Shown piece by piece: positions 59,961-64,000 of a stretch of DNA of 64,000 nt (its first letter is position 1; every line of letters starts with the position of its first letter). Under the pieces are notes generated by a model. That model was not told where the DNA came from and made no database searches. It was given only the letters and a program-made list of their open reading frames with translations. The DNA comes from Streptacidiphilus sp. 4-A2 (GTDB lineage: Bacteria > Actinomycetota > Actinomycetes > Streptomycetales > Streptomycetaceae). Position numbers and translations under genes: made by a program. The DNA is taken from positions 2,914,001 through 2,978,000 of the forward strand of contig JAAFYY010000001.1 of NCBI GenBank assembly GCA_014284505.1, written 5' to 3'.

Positions 59961-60202
59961 GCCTCCGCGCGCAGGCATGTGACTGGGGCCTTCACGAGAC
60001 CACCGCACTGGCAGGTGACAAGAGCAGTGTTGCCGCCTGCCAATGCGGTACCCGCGCAGTGTGTTCCCCGGCCTTCGGGAGCGGGGGGACGGGGACACAG
60101 TTGCGCTGATCTCACCGATCCACTGGATGGACGAGGCGGACGCTCGACTCGGCGGCCCTCGGTCTCAAGGTGCTGTCCTGGCGGAAATGACGGCCGGTGC
60201 GG

Positions 60203-60433
60203 TCAGGCGTTGCTGGTGTCGGTCGTTGTCGCCTCGCCGAGCATGGCGAGGGTCAGCACGTTGCCGGAGATGCCCCAGCCGCCGTCGGCGACCTCTTCGA
60301 TCAGAACCATGGTGTTGTTGCGGGCACGCTCGCCGTAGATCTCGACGTACAGCTCGGTGGTGCGGGTGACGATCTCCTCCTTCTGCTTCGCAGTGAGGGT
60401 CTTCTCGAGGACCTTGAAGTTCGCGAAGGGCAT
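60203..60433 (-). CDS. 4-oxalocrotonate tautomerase-like protein
   Basis: 76 residues, intact, from ATG 60433 behind GAGAAGGAACAACCGGCC. It begins MPFANFKVLEKTLTAKQKEE, so processing of Met would expose the catalytic Pro1. The pattern KTLTAKQKEEIVTRTTELYV and NTMVLIEEVADGGWGISG matches small tautomerases of about 62-76 residues. It is divergent from an XRE regulator. Confidence 0.9.
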   Translation of the reverse strand: MPFANFKVLEKTLTAKQKEEIVTRTTELYVEIYGERARNNTMVLIEEVADGGWGISGNVLTLAMLGEATTTDTSNA

Positions 60434-60630
60434 GGCCGGTTGTTCCTTCTCTCAGTTGGGGCGTTACAGGGAGCTGCCTGCGGTGAGCAGGCTGTCCAGT
60501 CCGGAGGGAAGTGGGGCAGACACAGCTGATTCCTGTGGTGGGTGGGGGGGTCGGGCCGACAGCTTGCCGTCGCCCTGCGGTGTCCTCCACGATCGTCGGG
60601 TCTCCCAGCCGCAGCCAGGGCTGCGTCTAC

Positions 60631-60651
60631 CCAGGGGATGCCACCCCCTGG
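60631..60651. promoter_or_regulatory. Inverted repeat in the tautomerase-XRE divergent region
   Basis: CCAGGGG (60631-60637), 7-nt spacer, CCCCTGG (60645-60651), 32 nt before the XRE gene start. A plausible operator for that regulator. Confidence 0.45.
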
Positions 60652-60683
60652 CTGCGCTCCGGCGTACGAGCGATCATGGAGGG

Positions 60684-61587
60684 GTGAACCTTCCAGATCT
60701 CGGTGCCTTCCTCAGGACACGTCGCGACCGCATCCGCCCCGCCGAGGTCGGTCTCCCCAAGGCCCGCGCCGACGCGTCCCCGGGCTCCGCCGTGAGGAAG
60801 TCGCGCAGCTGGCAGGACTGTCGGCCGACTACTACACCGAGCTGGAACGCGGCAGCGCAAAGAACGGCGTGCAGCCCTCGGCCCAGACCCTGGCCGCCCT
60901 CGCCCGAGCCCTGCGCCTGAACTGCGACGAACGCGACCACCTGTTTCACCTGGCCGAACGGCCGATCCCGCCGTCAGCACACGGCCCATCGGCACACATA
61001 CAGCCCGCGCTCCTCGGCCTCCTGGACCGGCTGTCCAACACCCCGCCCGTCTCATCACCGACCTGCACGAAACCCTGGTGCAGAACGACCTGGCCCTGAC
61101 CCTGCTCGGCACCTCACCGGCACACAGCGGCCCGGCGGCCAGCTTCGTGTACCGCTGGTTCACCGACCCGCAGGCGCGCGAGATCTACCCGCACGAGGAC
61201 CACCCGCACCACTCCCAGGTGTTCGTGGCGGACCTCCAGGCAGCGGCCGCCCGGCGCGGCCGCGACGCCCAGGTCACGAACATGGTCGCCGCGCTACGCC
61301 GGCGCAGCCAGGAGTTCGCAGCCCTCTGGGACACCCACGACGTCGCGGTGCGCCGCATGGACCGCAAGAGGATCGTCCACCCCATGCTCGGCGTCATCGA
61401 ACTCGACTGCTACAACCTCCTCAGCGAGGACGGACGGCAACGCCTGCTGTGGTTCACCGCCCCGCCCGGAACCGCGGGAGCCGAGCAGCTGGAACTGCTG
61501 TCTGTCATAGGGACTCAGGAGCTGAGCGCCACGCAGGGCCTGGCACCGCAGAGCCTGTCCACGACGGAGTCCGGATCGCAGCACTGA
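60684..61587 (+). CDS. XRE-family regulator with MmyB-like ligand-binding domain
   Basis: About 302 residues after frame changes near 60775 and 61045. GTG 60684 behind GGAGGG. It begins VNLPDLGAFLRTRRDRIRPA. Helix-turn-helix RVPGLRREEVAQLAGLSADY, then YTELERGSAKNGVQPSAQTL. The C-terminal part has NDLALTLLGTSPAHSGPAAS and FVYRWFTDPQAREIYPHEDH, typical of the MmyB-like PAS-fold domain, which in other members binds fatty-acid-like ligands. Likely controls the divergent tautomerase gene. Confidence 0.88.
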
Positions 61588-61687
61588 AAACCATTCCGGC
61601 AAGGGACTCCGGTCATCCATGTCGTGGATCACAGGAGAGACTCTCGCCGGGGCGTGGCCAGGGCTCGGAAATGAACGTGGACAGTCG

Positions 61688-62034
61688 ATGCGGACAGTCG
61701 ATGAAGAGGAACAGGTAGCCGCGTCGAACACCCTGCTTCCGCTGGCCAGGCCGATCCGGCTCTCCGGCCACCGGCGGACTTCGACACCCTGGTGCAGGCG
61801 TACGTGCGCAAAGCACCCGACGGCGGGCGCCTGACGCAGTCGGTGCTGTTCGTCGACCGCGAGTGGGACGCGATCTGCAACGTCTCGGGCAACAGCCAAG
61901 GCGACCCGATGCGCGCGGCCTGCGCGGATCTCACCGTGGCGCGGGTGCCTGCGGGACTCCGGCTGCCGCTCGAGAGCAAGGCTCAACACACTGAAGCCAT
62001 CCGCGCCTGGCTCCGCTCCAGGAATCTTCGATGA
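61688..62034 (+). CDS. Hypothetical protein
   Basis: About 115 residues with one frame change near 61765. ATG 61688 (or 61619 in the same frame). The best-supported part is from FDTLVQAYVRKAPDGGRLTQ to LESKAQHTEAIRAWLRSRNL, with SVLFVDREWDAICNVSGNSQ between. No family is recognised. The 12-bp direct repeat GGACAGTCGATG (61679-61690 and 61692-61703) spans its proposed start. It converges with the truncated gene at 62051. Confidence 0.45.
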
Positions 62035-62050
62035 GCAGCGAGATACGGGG

Positions 62051-62264
62051 TCATCCGGCTCGAAGCTCCGGCAGAGCGGCGTCCTCCTGCCGGGCGGGCA
62101 ACCGGCTCTGGTCCGCAGTGGCCTCCCGGACCGAGACGGCGCTGCCGGCCGCGGCGGCGGCGTGCGCGGTGGTGGCGCTGTGCCCGGTGCCGGGCCCCCA
62201 GGAGCGATCAGGAGAGCAGGGCTGCCGCTGTCAGGACCGCCGGGGCCGCTTCGGTACGGGACAA
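62051..62264 (-). pseudogene. Truncated start of a secreted-protein gene divergent from a LacI regulator
   Basis: TTG 62264 follows GGAGGGAG. The first codons read SRTEAAPAVLTAAALLS, a signal-peptide core, then a stop. Two frame shifts further on, the sequence ATTAHAAAAAGSAVSVREAT, then ADQSRLPARQE, looks like a cleavage region and N-terminus of a secreted protein, possibly a GH30-like hydrolase (TADQSRxLARQ). A stop follows at 62051, leaving about 70 codons. Probably a remnant of a sugar hydrolase gene once controlled by the divergent LacI regulator. Confidence 0.35.
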
Positions 62265-62324
62265 GGGTCTCCCTCCCTTGAGGTGACGGGAAATGCAGGC
62301 ATGAAAATGAATGAAACAAAACAC

Positions 62325-62336
62325 TGCACCGGTGCA
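62325..62336. promoter_or_regulatory. Palindrome TGCACCGGTGCA, probable LacI-family operator
   Basis: Perfect 12-bp palindrome with central CG, the form preferred by LacI-family repressors, in the gap between the LacI gene and the truncated divergent gene, 61 nt from its TTG and 143 nt from the LacI start. Confidence 0.6.
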
Positions 62337-62478
62337 CCACAGCAAAGCCGAAATGACTGGGCACTGTCAAGGAATACTCCGGGTCCCGGAACCGGAAAAC
62401 CCGTCCGGGCAGCCCGACTTATGCCAAGGCCGGGCATTCCCGGTAGCCTGCGGAATGTGAAACAGAATCGTGAAACAT

Positions 62479-63497
62479 ATGGCTAGACCCAGATCCGGGC
62501 AGGTGACCGTACGCGAGATAGCGGCCGAGGCGGGCGTGTCGATCGCGACCGTCTCCCGGGTCATCAACGACCACCCCGGGTGGCGGCGCCGACCCGGGAG
62601 CGGGTACGCCGGGCGCTGGAGCGGCTCTCCCCGCCCACCGCCCGGCCGGTGGCCGCACGCCCCGGCGCGGTGTACGTCTACTGCCCCTATGTGCTCACCG
62701 AGTACTTCGGTGTCATCGTCACCTCTGTCGCCGACACCCTCGCCCTGCACGGACGCCGACTGGTGCTCGGCGCCGGGCAGTCGGCGCGCGACCGCGGGGT
62801 GCCGGCCGGGCTCGCGGCGGACGAGGCCGTCGCCGGGGCGGTGCTGATCCTGCCGCCGGAACCCGGCCGGCAGATCGAGGAGTTGCGGGCCCGCGGCTTC
62901 CCGGTGGTCGTGGTCGACCCGAGGACCGCACTGCCCCGCGAAACCGCCGCTGTGTCGGCGGCCAATGCCGCCGGGGCGCGCAGTGTCACCGCGCACCTGA
63001 CCGCGCTCGGGCACCGGCGCATCGGCTTCGTCGGCGGCCCGACCGAATGGCTCGCCGGGCAGTCCCGCCTGACCGGGCATGTCTCCGCGCTCGCCGAGGC
63101 CGGGACCCTGGCCGACCCGGAGCTGCGCCGCAGCGTCGAGCCGACCACCGACAACGGCTACCGGGCCGCCCGCGAACTGCTCGACCTGGCCGACCGGCCC
63201 ACCGCCCTGGTCGGCTTCAACGACAAGGTCGCCGTGGGCATCCTGCGCGCCGCCCACGAGCTCGGCCTGCGCGTCCCGCAGGACCTGTCCGTCACCGGCT
63301 TCGACGACAGCGACCTCAGCCGCAGCACCCTGCCGGCGCTCACCACCGTGCGCCAGCCGCTGGAGGAGATGGGCCGGATGGCCGTCTCACTGCTCATCCG
63401 ACTGCTCGACGGCCACACCGTGGACACCCTCCATGTCGAACTGGCCACCCGGCTGATCCCCCGCGACTCCACCGGTCCCGCCCCGCAGACGGGTTGA
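62479..63497 (+). CDS. LacI-family transcription repressor
   Basis: About 340 residues with one frame change near 62578. ATG 62479 (GTG 62470 adds three codons). Helix-turn-helix VTVREIAAEAGVSIATVSRV with INDHPGVAAPTRERVRRALE read across the shift. The periplasmic-binding-like sensor domain includes GAVLILPPEPGRQIEELRAR, ALGHRRIGFVGGPTEWLAGQ, ALVGFNDKVAVGILRAAHEL and LSVTGFDDSDLSRSTLPALT. It should respond to a sugar. Likely operator: TGCACCGGTGCA upstream. Confidence 0.93.
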
Positions 63498-64000
63498 GAC
63501 CCCTCGGCCGACCGAACTCATGAACGGCCGCGGCCTGCGCAACTGCGAAGCATTCGCCGTCAGCATCAACAACATCGTCACCTCAACGGGCTGCCGTGGG
63601 CACGCCCTCCGCGCAGGCGTTGCCACCTCAGCCGGGTCTGCCACCGGTTCCCCTGGTGGATATCAACTCGATTCATTGAAGCGCGAATTCGGCGACAGCG
63701 TATGTTCTGACTACGCCGCCAACACGTGATAGCGAAGCCATCTCGGCGCCGTCGGGGGCAGCAGCGGCAAGCCCATCCGCAACGCCGGGGCAGCACGGGC
63801 ATGCGCGGCATCCGGCGTCCGCGACGCCTGGCCGTGCCCCGCGCTTGCAGCGGCTTGTGGAACTCCTTGACGGAACCCAGCAGGTAGGCGGGCACGGCGA
63901 GTTCGGGCGGGCCTCGTCGCCGTCCCAGCCGGGCGCACGGAACCCGGTCGGCCTGGTCGGCGAAGGCGGCGTGGGCGGGGGTGGGCGAGGGTGGGCAACT
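63498..64000. other. Unresolved right end of the window
   Basis: No supported gene in 63498-63700. On the minus strand, 63800-63998 contains ELAVPAYLLGSVKEFHKPLQ with preceding AHAAFADQADRVPCARLG, which looks coding but is cut by frame changes and by the window edge. It may be the 3' part of a gene that begins outside the window. Confidence 0.35.

Noticed and set aside
61679..61703. 12-bp direct repeat as an attachment site or transposon end
   Set aside because: No integrase, transposase or inverted ends nearby; likely a local duplication.

Overview
The window is about 72% GC with strong third-position GC bias. It has GTG, TTG and ATG starts behind GGAGG-type ribosome sites, an ESX-type secretion locus, a perfect CebR operator and many regulators and secreted proteins. 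This fits a Streptomycetaceae chromosome (Streptomyces, Kitasatospora or Streptacidiphilus); the genus cannot be settled from sequence alone. No tRNA, rRNA, CRISPR array or insertion sequence was seen. Many genes longer than about 500 nt change reading frame one or more times, nearly always beside a G or C run. I read this as single-base indels in the assembly and annotate through them. Start and stop positions are as written in the sequence.

1-27.3 kb: type VII (ESX) secretion locus. Order: eccC (5' end outside the window), eccD, eccB, a Pro-rich protein with a degenerate ADP-ribosyltransferase-like end, a beta-helix/AAA+ fusion, a second AAA+ protein with an altered Walker A, two small WXG100 proteins, two longer WXG100-like substrates (one with long Gly-rich repeats), a YbaB-like protein, another WXG100-like protein, and a reading region of about 10.4 kb. 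That last region encodes a giant multi-domain effector with an HExxH metallopeptidase-like domain, a Fic domain and an anthrax-edema-factor-like cyclase domain, followed by Ser/Gly-rich beta modules.

27.3-42.8 kb: core and accessory metabolism. It holds an S66 LD-carboxypeptidase/MccF homologue, a sirtuin, an MFS exporter, and a 17-residue upstream peptide followed by an alpha/beta hydrolase with Asn at the nucleophile position. Next come a secreted Ig-like protein, a TetR regulator, a CebR-controlled GH12 endoglucanase with a ricin-B lectin domain, a VOC protein and an AIG2-SGNH fusion. An ABC exporter behind a 32-bp palindrome, a NarL-type two-component pair and a two-gene membrane module close the region.

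42.8-56.4 kb: a small secreted protein, a second two-component pair, and a cyanate module (deaminase, cynS, beta-carbonic anhydrase, divergent cynR with CTATAGG operators). These are followed by a histidine phosphatase, GNAT, SDR, MarR, isochorismatase-like hydrolase, a GT39 membrane glycosyltransferase, and a SnoaL-like protein divergent from a LysR regulator.

56.9-59.5 kb: the most novel candidate. A 22-codon precursor-like gene is followed by a perfect 14-bp hairpin, an RRE-plus-ThiF/E1 adenylating enzyme and an M50 site-2 protease with a PqqD-like N-terminus. The two enzyme genes overlap. No YcaO, radical SAM, lanthipeptide or transporter gene is present in the window. This looks like a compact ribosomal peptide (RiPP) pathway that I cannot assign to a named class.

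59.5-64 kb: an alpha/beta hydrolase fragment, a 4-oxalocrotonate-tautomerase-like protein divergent from an XRE regulator, a hypothetical gene, a truncated secreted-protein start, a LacI regulator with a nearby palindromic operator, and an unresolved right end.
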